DNA of 64,000 nucleotides from Micropterix aruncella (GCA_944548615.1 OX155963.1:29219659-29283658), one strand, 5' to 3'; shown: positions 46,010-60,227, numbered from the stretch's first letter. The notes: generated by a model not told the origin, from the letters alone. Numbers and translations are program-made.

Positions 46010-46023
46010 TTTTTTTTTTTTTT
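46010..46023 (+). terminator. RNA polymerase III terminator of tRNA-Leu
   Basis: An uninterrupted run of T starts 4 nt after the mature 3' end of the tRNA. Four or more T on the non-template strand is the Pol III stop signal. Confidence 0.9.
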
Positions 46024-46387
46024 GTATATGATAGAAAAAATATTTCAAGAAGCGCTATAATTAAAAAGTAAAAATATACGACCGTAACAGTAACCTTAAT
46101 ATATTTAGCACCATTTTAAAATGAAAAAATGAAGCTCTTTTTTAATAGAATATCAGTTGAAATCATAACATTTTTGCCACGATGTTCATTTCATGATGTT
46201 CAGCATGTGGAAATTATGGTTCGGAATACTTAAAACTTACGTATTATTTGGCGATAACTCCTAATAATACATAGATAATTTGAAATCGTCTAAACTAACA
46301 AGTAAATATATTAAAAAAAATAAAAATACGATTGACGTTACAGAAAGTGAACTATTGTATTTATAAATATTTTTATTACATTTTTTT

Positions 46388-46675
46388 ATGAAATATTTGT
46401 GGTTTATGTATCTGTTCATACAGGTATGTTTCCGGAATATACACAATCTGACCTTTCATTTGACGCTAAACACGATATATTTATGTAAATTTATTGACAT
46501 TTGGACATTTCGACATTTAGACAACTACTTACTTGATATTTGGACAGTTAAGGTTAACTATGAAACTCGAGATGGCATACCAATTCTAATAATACCACAC
46601 ATTTCTAAATCGGTTCAAGAGTTTAGAAATTATGGTGGAATTAAAAAACAGAAAACACACATAGATGAACCCTGA
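46388..46675 (+). CDS. Unidentified 95-codon open frame
   Basis: The last 40 codons look protein-like (VNYETRDGIPILIIPHISKS, then VQEFRNYGGIKKQ). The first half is low-complexity and includes repeats of a GACATTTGGAC motif. It may be the end of an old gene or transposon. No domain recognised. Confidence 0.15.
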   Translation: MKYLWFMYLFIQVCFRNIHNLTFHLTLNTIYLCKFIDIWTFRHLDNYLLDIWTVKVNYETRDGIPILIIPHISKSVQEFRNYGGIKKQKTHIDEP

Positions 46676-47199
46676 ATATATCCCACTCCTTTTTTGTCGG
46701 GCAGTCGTATAGAAAGACAGATAATATGGAATTAACCGATTTCTCTGATTGGGTTAGTGTCATCAATAAATATGAGTTCATTTTTTTAAGTAACTAAAAT
46801 AACTGTAAAAGGCCACGTATTGTAAAGGGTCACGTAAGAACATCCAACAGTATGCCCTGTCCTAAACACTGCAAGCGACAGATGAACTTTTGTTTATGGA
46901 ATTATTAAAGTGCCTAAATATAATATATTATATTATTATTTACAGTTTTGTGGATATATGCACGAACGATTCACTTTATTTTGTAGTACATAGAATTACA
47001 CCAAAATGTCTGTTGTGTTCATATCATAAGTTATTCTGTCAATTATTATCAAAAATAGAAGACATGTAATTGAGGATGTTACATTAATAGACAATGCAGA
47101 TGATGCAGTGGTCAATGCCCCCTTTTAAATAGATCTGAAACGACATTATGATCATATGAAGACATTAGATGACGGGTATATCATATTTATTACACGGGT

Positions 47200-48608
47200 A
47201 TATCGATTTTATATTATTATTTTATTTATTTCAATTATTTTTATTTTTTATTAATGATATAGGCAATTGCTTGCCAGCCTACACCAAAACGTTACTCTAT
47301 GCGGATGATACAAGTTTCCTGTTTCACGGTAACAATCCTAACGACCTAATGACCAATGCCAATCATGCGTTAAACCTAGCAAGTTCATGGTTCACAGAGA
47401 ATAATCTCTTGCTTAATGCAAAAAAAAACGTATCTATGCACTTCTCCTCAAAATATAAATCGTCTGCTATACCATTTAATATAACTCTAGACAACAGTAC
47501 TCTAGAATTAAGCAAATCGACAAAGTTCCTAGGTATCATGATCGATCATCATCTTAGCTGGAACATCCATATTAATGAACTGTGTAGTGCGCTTTCTTCG
47601 GCAATATATGCGATAAAAAAGATTAAATTCTTAGCTGGTGAAAACGCTGCATTAACTGCGTACCATGCCTGTTTCCATTCTAAAATGACTTATGGTATAC
47701 TGATATGGGGGAATGCCACAGACAGTTCTAGGGTTTTCATTTTACAGAAAAGTGCACTAAGAGCAATTGCAGGAGTATCCCGTGACACGCACTGCGAACC
47801 ATATTTTCTTAAGTACAAAATACTGACTTTTACGTCTCAATATATTTTACAATGTCTACTCTATGCTAAATCAAATATTAACGAACAAGAGGTAAACGGG
47901 AATATGCACTCCCACAATACACGCAGACGTGATGACGTTATCCTGCCTAAAGTACGCCTTACGCAGACACAAAAGTCCTTTGGATATTTGAGCTATAAGC
48001 TCTTTAACCAGCTACCACTCTCCACAAGAAAGATGGAAACAAAGGCGTTTAAAAGATTTATTAAACAAAAGCTACAATCCACACATGCTTTCTATAAGCT
48101 GGGTGATTTTTTTGAGCATGCCAATTCCTTCAAATGGGAATAACATTAATATGTAACTTTCAGGTACCTCATTTTAGTTCTTATTGTTTAATAATAATAT
48201 TATGAATTTAATATTTAATATGTAGATTACAATGTGTAATGTAACATACCTGATCATATACATACGTTGTTTTTTCCAATTTTGTTTTGATACTTCCTAT
48301 TGTGTGATTATTTTTTGTATAAAGTGCTTGATGACTATTAATATTCTTATAATAATCTATTTTATATGTATACTCATGTACATGGATTCAGCTCAATTTT
48401 TTTTTTATTTTTTTTATTTTATTTGTTTGCCGTGTAAAGCCGACTTTAGTCAACGCTATTGTCGAATTAATATTTATGCTTTAATCGTTTTATATCTACA
48501 TTTAAACTGACGAATTCTAATATGCGATAATTAGCTTTAATTCATAATTCATGCTTTTATTGTATATTCTGAATAAATAAATTGAATACTGAATACTGAA
48601 TACTGAAT
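47200..48608 (+). mobile_element. LINE, 3' half with long intact reverse-transcriptase frame
   Basis: A frame of about 300 codons stays open to 48143. It begins in RT domain 5 with the catalytic YADD (47298-47309, in TLLYADDTSFLFHG), then the thumb block STKFLGIMIDHHLSWNIHIN. It continues KMTYGILIWGNATDSSRVFI, LQKSALRAIAGVSR, NTRRRDDVILPKVRLTQTQK and FNQLPLSTRKMETKAF. A roughly 450-bp AT-rich 3' region ends with AATAAA and a short (GAATACT)n tail (48584-48608). The endonuclease and RT domains 0-4 are missing. It is the best preserved LINE here; the clade (jockey or CR1/Daphne-like) is not certain. Confidence 0.9.
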
Positions 48609-49034
48609 AGTTCACTTTCTGTAAAGACTGTCGTGTTATTTATTCTTTTTAATATATTTACTTGTTCTCTGGTTTAGTCCATGTTTGCGATGCTGACCCT
48701 GTGGTGTCATCCTCTCAAGGACGCCAGACGGTATTTGCCTATATCGATTTCTGCTCGTGTTACCGTTTACACCGCCATACGCGGAATGCATGCCCGTCGA
48801 ATTTGTAACGTTAAACCCTTATAATAATACTCCTCTGTCTTTGCGAGCCCTGAGTAATTGAGATAAGGGAGGACGGCAGCGTAAAGCGATTAACCCCTCC
48901 GTAATAATAATATTCTAGGAGGGTAGAAAGTACATCCATTTAAAACAGGGCTCCGCAAAAACAAATCCAGGTATAAAATATTAAATTATAAAATAAAATA
49001 GCAGGTATAGCCATTAATTATATATAATGATATT

Positions 49035-49610
49035 ATATTGCTTAATGCCATACTACATTTTGGTAGCTCGGATTTTAACTATGAAAAGCGACGTGTAGAT
49101 GGCACTAATAGTTCCAAAGATTGATTATTTTTCTTATTTTCAGTGGCCTAATAGATGACGTTCTAAACATCCCTATACGGTATTCTATCACAAAATAAAA
49201 CAGTTATTTATTAACAAACAAAAAGTTAAATCATAGATTTTATTATTTTAATATTATTTACATAAAGGTGTCAATTTTTAAATTGCTATACAAGTCTTAA
49301 TTCATAATAATTAGGCGCTTTAATGTTCAAATAGTCTAATATATGACATTCTAATGTCTCCGTATTATTTCTGTAATGTAATCAGCCCTTATAAAAATGA
49401 GATAGATGGCACTAACAATTTAATGTTATTATTGTAATCACTGATTAAATAATAGGTTTCTTATAATCAATCGCTCCTTCATAAAAAAACATTAAGTATA
49501 AATATTATTACTGATAGCCAAATAAATTGCAAATAATTACGCCGGACAATGCTGTCAGCGCCACCTGCATGTCGCTGGCGCAGAAGGTTTGCCAAAACGT
49601 ACTATGGCAT
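49035..49610 (+). mobile_element. Family T element with inverted ends
   Basis: The left end AATGCCATACTACATTTTGG and the inverted right end AATGCCATAGTACGTTTTGG agree at 18 of 20. The centre matches 7600-8033 and the element in the RUNX intron. Non-coding and non-autonomous. Confidence 0.6.
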
Positions 49611-50102
49611 TGAACAATTTAATACAATATATCATCTTAATACAATATATCAATATATAGCCAAATAGGAGAGTTTATATTCAGTATTTTTACTAACAAG
49701 TTTATTCGAAAAAAAATACAATATTATTAAATTATTAAAATTGTCTTCTTTATGTTTATTTAGGGGCACTGAGAAAAAGATTGGATTGATTATTACATTT
49801 CCATTTTTGTCATTTCTGTTTTGTACAGAATAACGATATTTCAATCATAATTTTGTTGAATTACAAAGAATATTGTTGAAATTCCCTTACTCGATTATAT
49901 GTATCAACATTTTTCTTACGGTTATTACGGTAATAACAGTATACAGAGTATCTTCACCATAATTTATGTTTCCGACTTTAACCGTAGGTACTTATACTAC
50001 TAGATTCTGTCTGCTATGCGTATACGTCTGTATACTACAGAAGTATACTATTAGAAGCGAGATCCCAAGGTCGCGACGTAATGAAATGACATTGTTTTAA
50101 AA

Positions 50103-50345
50103 TTACGTCACGGTAACTACCGTCACGCCAACACCGTTCCGCGTAAAACTAGCAAATATTTTGCGACTTACCTCGTCTACGTGTGGTTGCCAGAAGAAAT
50201 GTTTATCGATAATTAGACCAAGATCATTTACTCTTTGCGACATGGGTATAGTGACATCGTTCAGTTTTAAAAGTGTATACAAAAATTTGGTATACAAATG
50301 ATCAGGCTTTTTTGCTGAGAACACACCGTGCAATATTCGCAACAT
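50103..50345 (-). mobile_element. LINE reverse-transcriptase thumb fragment
   Basis: The minus-strand frame reads LYTKFLYTLLKLNDVTIPMS, then QRVNDLGLIIDKHFFWQPHVD and EVSRKIFASF, the RT thumb region. Only this block remains. Confidence 0.65.
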
Positions 50346-50349
50346 ATAG

Positions 50350-51236
50350 TCGGTAAGAAATACGGAATATTCTTGAATGTGACAGTTTGTAATAAAATAT
50401 AAAGCTACAAAAATAAAATTGTAATGACAATTATAAAGAACTCGCGGGTTGAAGGTCCCGTATAGTGATGATAATATGGTTTAACAAGAATAACTTATAT
50501 AATTAGGTGTAAGAAAACTCTAACAAAACTATTCACACATGACACTTTACCAGTTTGTATTATTTTATATTGTTGTGCCAAATTTTTGTGCCGTAGTGTG
50601 TAAACACAAATAAAAAACCAGTATTTTTTTATTTTTGTTGTAATCTCAAGATCAAAATGTTGATGCTATTTGTAAAATGCATCTTATAAGGTTATAATTT
50701 CGCACCGTAATATCGATTAAACATTCATGAAAGATGGAGTGTCTTTCTTTTGCCTCTGCTGTGTAACTGAGTTCATAGCAATAGGAGCATTTAGTTAAGA
50801 GCAAATCTTATGTTTTTTCTGTTCAACTTTCAAGGGCTCAGGAATATGTAATCTGTAGGTAGGAATAAATAGGTAGAAATAGCAATATTTAAATTTCAGA
50901 AATGCTTATAGTTAGATTTTAAATAGTTCCAAAGACGTACAGGGTATTATTAAATTAAGCCTACGTCTGGTAAAACGGGAGTGTATTTCATTTTGAGTCA
51001 GACTTTCCTATATTTTTTTATTTCATCTTTATACATTTAAAGACATAAAGTGGCGGTAGAGTGAGCTATGTTTTTAAAATACTATGTTTTTTAATACTCT
51101 ATTTTAATCACACAAATAAGATATTTAAATGTGGTAGCTACCAATTTATGATTATATTATTTATGTCGAAACTTATATTATTTAATGGTACGTGGTTATT
51201 TTGTAATGCCCAGGATAATTTTCATTCCATGCCCGA
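50350..51236. other. AT-rich stretch, no gene seen
   Basis: No coding frame with recognisable motifs and no repeat ends. Confidence 0.4.
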
Positions 51237-52182
51237 TTTTATTATCGTTTACCAGCAATACCTAACTTGTGTTGAATGAGTTAGGTGCATGGTTTGATGC
51301 TAATTGCCTGATACTTAACATTAACAAAGCAAATGTTATTTGCTTATGGTATTTCAGCCTTACACCAACCAAAACCGAAATATATGTCACCGTCAAAAAC
51401 GAAGAACTCTCTCATGTATCTTCAACAAAATTCTTGGATTTCGTAATCGATAACGAGTTGCGATGGCACCTACATATCGTTGCTTTATGTGATGAATTGG
51501 GAGAGCTTTCTATGAACTCTATCGCATAGCTACATTTCTCGATTTACCCGCTCTGCGCATGTGTTGCTTAGCATGTGTTCATTCGCTGCTAACGTACGGC
51601 GCGGAGTTACGCGGGCGTGCAATCGACAGGCAGAGACCCTTCTTTATGCAGAAGCGTGCCGTCCGCACAATAGCGCGTGTACCGCTCGATACACCTGCAA
51701 GGCCTCTGTTTACAGATCTCTGCATATTGACGCTGCCTTCCATTTACATAATAAAAGTAGCGCTGTACGTTCGCAGAAATTTTACCAGTTTTAGAGTGAA
51801 TGGTGTGCATCACCACTATCCAACAAGATCCCGAAGCATTTAAGTTTGGTGAGTCATGCATTATCCAAGTCAGAGAGACTAGCTTATGTCGCCGGTCCAG
51901 CGGTATACAAGAAACCTAGAGATCGCATTCGTATCTAACAGATAAGGCGTTTTACTCACTGGAGGAATATTACTCACGTGAAGAGATAAATGCCTCATAA
52001 CTAATCTGTTTAATGCTTTTCTCTCTTAGCATTTTTCCTGAATTTATCTCTTTTATATTTTTCTTTGCGTTGTCTTTTTCAAAAATTATAAGTTTATACA
52101 ATTATGATAGAAAAATTATGAAACGTATGACTTGTACAGCATTATACAAATAAAATAAATATGAATATGAATATGAATATTA
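51237..52182 (+). mobile_element. LINE 3' half with (GAATAT)n tail
   Basis: Two frames read LNELGAWFDANCLILNINKA, VSSTKFLDFVIDNELRWHLH, then CVHSLLTYGAELRGRAIDRQ and MQKRAVRTIARVPLDTPARP up to VHHHYPTRSRSI. A stop and a frame change lie near 51530. It ends with a short (GAATAT)n tail (about 52157-52182). Same family as 42880-43284. Confidence 0.8.
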
Positions 52183-52937
52183 CGGATTCTGAAAATCCTA
52201 TTTTATGGCGAGTTAAACAACGAAGTATTATGGCGAAAAAGATCGTGATTTTCTAAAAGGTTCATCCTTACACGCGAAATACGGTCAGTCCAAATTTGAA
52301 AAATCGTTTTTTAAATTTTTGAAATTAAATTGGTGGTAAAATTTAAAAGTATGAGATACGAGTATTTATTAGAGTGGTAGCCCTGATATGTTGTTGAAAT
52401 TCCCCTCTACGAACGTGAGTAATGCAGGAGGCTGCAAATCAATCGACAACCCTCATTTCGGCGCTTTTTGACGCCGCTGGCAACGCTCCTCCATTTTACG
52501 AATATAACACATAATCCGCAGAAGTATTTAGGAATTAGTAGTTGAGAGTTTGAGAGCCCTTTTCAGAGCATTGTTCCATTTGGAGGGCCACGGTTTGAAT
52601 ATTTCATTATGAGTATTAATATATGGGTTGCTCTTATGACCTTTTCCTTATACTAGGCTATAGCGAAATACGGCTTTTAAGAACCTTTACATATTCGTCA
52701 AAGTCTTTAAAATAATCGGATACATTTAATTATCTCACAAACGGCCACCATGGAGAAAATAATCTGCACAGCAGAATCTCGAACCCACGAAAATATACCT
52801 GCGCTGTTCGCCATCTATTGACTCTCAAGCTTCTGTCCAGTAAATCCAAAATAAATATATATTAGGCCTTTAACTATCAATGAAGTTATCGTTCTTGAAA
52901 TTATATCTAAGAAAAAAAATTGAGTCAAAAATATATG

Positions 52938-54385
<1,448 letters not shown>

Positions 54386-54389
54386 ATTT

Positions 54390-54790
54390 TGAGATGGCGG
54401 ATTCGCCCTCAGTGCGCTCACTATATCTGTTATTTTCGCTTAGCGTCACTTTTATCCGTGGCCTCCCCCACAACAAGAAGAGCAAGCAGCCGCGAGTACA
54501 GCTTGTCAGAAATAAAAGCGAAACGTCAAAGCGATCGCAAATACAAATATCCAAACAAGGAGAAATCAATGCTGGTAAAATACACAGACGTAAGATGTCA
54601 TGTCAAATCATTGTTGGGACGTCTTCTTCGGGAGCGAAAGGGCTGAAACGTCAGACGGGGGCGGACAGGAAATTCGCCCTAAGGCCGAGGTCTGAGAGGC
54701 CAATATGGCGAGGCGGCGTCTCCCTGCACGCGCGAGGAGCCAGATCAAACGAGGGGCGTAATGTGGCCTAACCAAGCGTATTGACAGTAA
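54390..54790 (+). other. GC-richer block with a 125-codon frame
   Basis: The frame from 54394 (MADSPSVRSLYLLFSLSV...) is basic and Ser/Arg-rich without a known domain. The block is single-copy in the window and lies about 3 kb before the RUNX start codon, so an untranslated exon or promoter of that gene is possible. There is no direct support. Confidence 0.25.
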
Positions 54791-54954
54791 AGGACGCATC
54801 GAATTTGTATAATGTTTTATTTCGCGTACACCGCTGACAAATAAAATGGAATCCGTCTTTGAGGTGCATTGCTTGAGAACGGCGGAGGATACCTCAAAGG
54901 GATTTCTATCTAGCTGAGGAAATGTCGGGCTTTCTGAGCGATTGAGATTTCTGA

Positions 54955-55732
54955 TTGTAGATTTCTGATAGATAAAAAGCTACAATGGGGCCCACACATT
55001 AAGAAATTGGCCGACAGGCTAAGTTCTGCGGCATATGCTGTAAAAAAAAATGTAATTTAACAGATATAGACACCGCGAGGCTGGTTTACTTCAGCTATTT
55101 TCTCAGCTTGATGTCGTATGGCATCTTGCTGTGGGGTCATGCTGCTGACGCTGATAAAATATTTATACTACAGAAACGAGCCATCCGCGCTATTTATAAA
55201 TTGGGTGCTAGACAGTCGTTACGCGGAAAATTTAAAGAAATCAATATTTTGACACTTGCATCTCATTACATCTATGAAAACTTAATGTATGTGCATACAA
55301 ATAAAGAACTGTTTTTAAAAAACTCTGATAGGCATGGTGTCAATACTAGAAATAAAAATAAACTTGCTGACCATAAAAGTCGACTCTCCAAAACCACAAA
55401 ATCATTCAAAGGGCAATGTATACGCTTCTACAATAAAGTCCCAGTAAACATGCAAAATTTATCTGTGATACAATTTAAGTCATTTATTAAGAAGAAGCTG
55501 TACTCAAAGGGCTACTATAAAATAAATGATTATCTAGACGACAAAGACCCTTGGAAATAAAATGGTTATCTCGATTATTAATATCACGTTATATATCACA
55601 ATAATTTGTTATAATGTCACAATATCTTAATTTTTTATCATTTATGTATGTTTGTATGCATTATTGACGTCAAAAAGTTACGATTTCGTACTATTTTGAA
55701 TAAAAAACTTATGATTATGATTATGATTATTG
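54955..55732 (+). mobile_element. LINE 3' end with (GATTAT)n tail
   Basis: The first part reads LIDKKLQWGPHIKKLADRLS and SAAYAVKK. After a frame break comes LMSYGILLWGHAADADKIFI, LQKRAIRAIYKLGARQSLRG and CIRFYNKVPVNMQNLSVIQF to a stop at 55558. A short 3' region ends with AATAAA and a (GATTAT)n tail (55711-55731). It is a cousin of the LINE at 47.2 kb, not the same family. Confidence 0.85.
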
Positions 55733-55861
55733 GAGAATGACAATAAGTCAAAAAGATTGTTACGTTGCACATGCGGAATTTATATCCATTTATTTATTTA
55801 TACACTCGGGAGCAATGAATCCGGGTCACCAACAACAACCTTATTGTCTCGGCAACTAAGA

Positions 55862-56035
55862 ATGCTAGCTAATTGAAATTTTATTTATTTATTTATTTAA
55901 CAATTAATTACTATAAAACACTATTTTTGCCTTTAAAAATAACAGGAACCAAATGATAAAAGCTTAACCGTTTGCTTATTTGATTCTGTCACTTAACTGG
56001 GACTAGCCCGTTCTAGGATGGACAGGACTCTAATT
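55862..56035 (+). repeat. (TTTA)n-headed dispersed repeat
   Basis: A (TTTA)n run precedes sequence whose inverse appears at 40720-40870 (AACTGGGACTAGCCCGTTCT, GGACAGGACTCTAA). Probably a minus-strand LINE 3' end. Confidence 0.45.
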
Positions 56036-56039
56036 TTAC

Positions 56040-57199
56040 AAAAAAACATGTAAAAGTTTTATTAAAATTCTTATAAAACTAAATTGCCTTAAAATATGGT
56101 CCTCAAAGAAACTCAAATAGAGTGTGAGAAACGGAATTGACTTAAAGCTAAAGTAAAGAGAAAGATACAATTCATTGTCAAAACAATATATATAGACAAA
56201 AGGAAATATTTTTTTGGTAATTAGTTGAATGTTATAATATAATCAACATACATTAAATTTAAAAATATAATAATAAACTGTGCACCACAAGTTTTATTTG
56301 CCGTTTTAGACACTACCTTTAGATATATAGTGCAAGATGTCCGCCCTCAGATGCACGCTACGTATCTCTTATAGCCGTACGCGTCTTGTTCCTCGCCATA
56401 CGTTACTAGTATCATTATATCTATATAACCTCACCACCTAAATACTTAAAGTAAATGGCTATTTTTATGTCTATTTAACACTTGTGATAATAGATTAATT
56501 TATTTTGGTAGGGAGTTATATTTTATCGCTAATGTCTTCAACAAATACTGCCTGCTTATTTTTCTTACTTTTTTAGACATAAAAACAGTTACTGCAGCTT
56601 AAATATAAAGTCACATAAATCCTGTCGATGACTTTTTATAGACCTTTCTAAAAACAATGTTTTTGGCATATATTGTTTTCACATATATCAAATCGTTCCT
56701 TCAGCGCACGCCGATAAATCTAATCACCAGCTCATTTTTTTCGACTTGATTTACAAATATCGTGATTTATTATTGAAAACCAATATCTATCGCAATGAAA
56801 TATAGCCTATAGAACTCATTGATAATGGAGTTTTCCATTCGTGAACGAATTTTTGAAATTGGATAGGTAGTTTTGGAGATTACCCCTTACATACAAATTT
56901 ACAAACATACAAACTTACTAACATTTCCTACCTATTTATAATAATAGTATAGATTTATCACATCAAAAATAGATAAATAAAACGTCTCGGTTGCTGTAAA
57001 GTAATGCCACCAAAAATGCTTAAAACAAACTTAATGATTTTTCGAAAATAGAATTATGAATTTCCTGTTTTTGCTTTTGTTTCTAGTGTATCACAAAAAA
57101 ATAAGAAGCGGTTCTGGTATTTAATATTTATTAATGATGCGGTAATTCAATAATTTACAACCATTCTCCTATGTATCTAGGTACAATGATTCGATCAAA
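56040..57199. other. AT-rich stretch with one diverged lepidopteran repeat
   Basis: 56800-56955 (ATAGCCTATAGAACTCATTG ... ATAATAATAGTATAGAT) is a diverged member of the repeat seen at 6.8 kb, a second hallmark end of that family. Nothing else recognised. Confidence 0.45.
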
Positions 57200-57578
57200 T
57201 ACTGTTGGGGACTGAGCTAAATGTAAGCGGTGCGGGGACCGGTGTTCGTAGAATACGAGTTCTTTCGTTAGTACATACCTATACCTATTACTGTCGAGTA
57301 GCACCGGGCGAGTGATGTCACAGCACTAATGTCTGTGGTGGGGGAGACCGAACGCCGGTCGTCGGAGCTCAGCCACTGATTACATTTAGCCACATTATGC
57401 TTCAGTCCCTAACTGTACATTATGCCACAAAACCCTAAAAACATACAAACAAATTGGCAAAAAATAAAAAAATATTTATTTTCATTTCGATACAGTGACT
57501 GAATAAAAAAATCTGCGAAATGTCTTCATAATACAATCAAACCTTGAATATGAAAAACGTACATTGATATGAAAATAC
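57200..57578 (+). promoter_or_regulatory. Upstream flank of the first RUNX coding exon with a RUNX-type site
   Basis: About 300 bp before the ATG lies TGTGGT (57334-57339), a match to the RUNX consensus TGYGGT, inside GTCTGTGGTGGGGG. The block is GC-richer than its surroundings. It is bracketed by inverted copies of a motif combining GGGACTGA and GCTAAATGTAA (about 57208-57228 and 57383-57414). Autoregulation is known in RUNX genes, but a 6-mer occurs often by chance, so this is only a candidate. It could equally be a 5' untranslated exon or a small foldback element. Confidence 0.25.
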
Positions 57579-57644
57579 TAATCAGAACTACGTAGTTTTT
57601 ATCGAGATACTATTGTAGTGATATGTGAAGAAGTGTCTGTTAAA

Positions 57645-57824
57645 ATGCACCTCGCCAGTGAAGTGAGCTCCACGACAAATGGACTTGGCCACGAGGCGCC
57701 AACTTCAGGGTACTGTTCCAGCATCAGCCAGCCTCTCACCGCCGAGAATCTGGCTGAAAGGACCGTCGAGGGTCTGTTAGCTGAGCATCCAGGCGAACTG
57801 GTCAAGACTGGATGTCCGCATGTT
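57645..57824 (+). CDS. Runt-domain (RUNX family) transcription factor, first coding exon (partial gene)
   Basis: This exon encodes 60 residues: the N-terminus and the start of the DNA-binding Runt domain. The start is the ATG at 57645, which opens MHL, the usual N-terminus of this family. It is the first ATG after an in-frame TAA at 57579-57581 and has AAA just before it. Residues 36-60 read LAERTVEGLLAEHPGELV and then KTGCPHV, the conserved helix and first strand of a Runt domain. The exon ends in phase 0 at a consensus donor (GTAAGT, 57825-57830) and joins cleanly to the exon at 62231. RUNX proteins act in the nucleus, bind TGYGGT sites with a CBF-beta partner, and control blood-cell, eye and segmentation fates in insects. 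Insects carry several paralogues (runt, lozenge, RunxA, RunxB). The sequence looks more like a lozenge/Runx-type member than runt itself, but I cannot fix the orthologue. Confidence 0.93.
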
Positions 57825-58097
57825 GTAAGTATCTACTATTAGTTTGTCTTCTATCGATTTACTGTGATAATCATGATGACGGCGATGAGAAGATCGGCTG
57901 TCTGACTGAATCTCATGAGTAACGTATGGGAAAGTCAAATATTAGCACCTGGGAAGGGAATTTATCTGAGAATTGAGCCTAAATAACATTCGATGGTAGT
58001 TCTATGTATTATATTATAGGGTATTAATATATTTATTTATTACAATTTATGGTAATGTACATAGTTTACAACAAGGGTAACAAAAATCACAGGTAAT

Positions 58098-58396
58098 GGG
58101 CCCGATTGCGTTTCTTTGTGAACTAAAACTAAAATTAGTCCAAGTGAACGAGACAGAGCAATACGTTAGAAGCGGAGTATGAAACGAACTATCGTCTATA
58201 AATGCTACCTGTCGAAGTTATACTCGTCCGAATAAATTCGAGCATATTTCGTGCGGTGTAAGATTTGACCTTGGCGGGCAGTTTTAATGCGAAAAGTGAC
58301 AACCGGTCTTCTCACATTCCGCTCTAGCGTATTGCCCTGTCTCGTTTACATGGACTAATTTACGATTTTAATGCACGAAAAAACGCAATCGAGCCC
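58098..58396. mobile_element. Foldback MITE (GGGCCCGATTGCG type), copy 2
   Basis: Ends GGGCCCGATTGCG and CGCAATCGAGCCC are inverted, and the inverted similarity extends about 80 bp inward (AACGAGACAGAGCAATACGT against the inverse of CGTATTGCCCTGTCTCGTTT). Another GGGCTCGATTGCGTTTCTTT end follows at once, so a second, truncated copy may abut it. It lies in the RUNX intron. Confidence 0.7.
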
Positions 58397-59197
58397 ATTG
58401 GGCTCGATTGCGTTTCTTTATGTGTAAAGAAACGTCTTTATTGTGATAAATACATCACAAAGTGAAGCTCGGTGGAATCAAACTTCCCCTCCCACTCCCC
58501 CCGACACCCGCGTGGCGGCAACTAATGGCTCCTGGGTTAAATCTACTCAGAACCTTCTAAGGAATAATAATGCCAAGTATGAGCCTTAAATCACAAAAGG
58601 CAGCGTCCCCATACAAAATATTGCACCAAGTCCCCAGCTTGATTATCAGTTGTCAGTTGACTAGGCTGTTTTCATACTAATAATACGCCTTACGAAGAAA
58701 CAAAAGTCCTTTGGATGTTTGAGCTATAAGCTCTTTAACCAGCTACCACTCTCCACAAGATAGATGGAAACAAAGGCGTTTAAAAGATTAATTAAACAAA
58801 AGCTGCAATCCACACATGCTTTCTATAAGCTGGGGGATTTTTTTGAGCATGCCAATTTTTCAAATGGGAATAACATTAATATGTAACTTTCAGGTACCTC
58901 ATTTTCATTCTTATTGTTTAATAATAATATTATGAATTAAATATTTAATATGTAGATTACAATGTGTAACGTAACATACCTGACCATATACATACGTTGT
59001 TTTTTTGCATTTTTGTTTTGATACTTTCTATTGTGTGATTATTTTTTGTATAAAGTGCCTCAGATGACTATTAATATTTTATAATAATTATCTATTTTAT
59101 ATGTATACTCATGTACATGGTTTTTTTAATTTTAATTTTATTTGTCTGCCGTGTAAAGCCGACTTTAGTTAGTTTTACTATTGTTAGTTTTATATCT

Positions 59198-60227
59198 AGT
59201 AATACATATTTATTTATTTATTTAATTAATTAATTTAACAATTCATTAACAATGCATAAGAATCACTAATAATCATATCAATTAAAAAAAATATAATTAA
59301 AATTAAAATTGAACACGGCCGATATGAGCATTAGCATTTATGTACTGCTGCTGCCCAACTAAGTGCCAGGACTTGTTCCAGGGCAGCTAGCTCTCTAGTT
59401 TATAGATCACATATATTCGGCAATTTAAATAAAAAATAAAAACGAATAGAAATATATATACATATTGCCGTCACCATTACAAATTATAACTAATGATCAC
59501 AAGAGGAAATAAAACACCGAAAATAAATAATCGTGCTAATGAAATAAAAATAATATGAAATGTCAAATAATATTAAACAATAGTCACCAAAATTATTGAA
59601 TAAAATATAGTAATAAAAAAATACTTGTGGCACTCGGGGACTGCCACGGTAAAGCTATTGCATAGCATTTTTAACAACTTATGCAATTATATTTATTTAT
59701 TTATTTTATTTTTTCTGATATCAGATAACTGCGCTCTATCGGAAAACGTTGAAATTATTCCGAATCATTTGCGGCAGCAAATGATTCGGAATAATTTAAA
59801 TGTCTTTCGATAGAGCGCCGCGCACGAATTTTTTATTCAATAAAGCAAAAACACCGAATTATTCGAAAAAATTCGTAGATAAAAAGATAGATAATTAAAT
59901 TATCTTTAAAATGGTGCAGGTTTCATAATAATACGCCAGATAGTATTTGCGTAGTAGTCGTTTTTGTGTTCGGTTAGACCTAATTTCACAAATTAATTAC
60001 ACTATGTAATATAAACAAAATCTAAAATATTCAAAGCTAGGAATATTAGGAAAATGTTCTTGTTTAACATATATTTTTTTCGAATCGTAAGCAGTACTCG
60101 TTTAGACGTAATTATCAGTTTAAAATCATTAATTTTCGTTAAGAAATTTCTTCATTCGGTCGCCGCGCTGGCCTAGGCCCGCGATAAAAGCTATGCAATA
60201 GCTTAAAAATAAATAAATAAAAATACT
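59198..60227. mobile_element. Nested insertion of about 1 kb, type unknown
   Basis: The borders are defined by the break in the surrounding LINE. It starts with a (TTTA)n run and ends with AAATAAATAAATAAAAATA. AAAGCTATTGCATAGC (about 59652) and its inverse GCTATGCAATAGCTT (about 60190) lie near each side of its second half, and a strong hairpin sits inside (59731-59818). It may be two elements in sequence. No protein. Confidence 0.6.
59731..59818. repeat. Near-perfect hairpin, 42-bp arms, 4-nt loop
   Basis: GCGCTCTATCG (59731-59741) pairs with CGATAGAGCGC (59808-59818). AAATTATTCCGAATCATTTG and a final C (59752-59772) pair with 59777-59797 across the loop GGCA. The 10-bp segment between matches at 6 positions, so about 38 of 42 pairs form. 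Confidence 0.9.
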
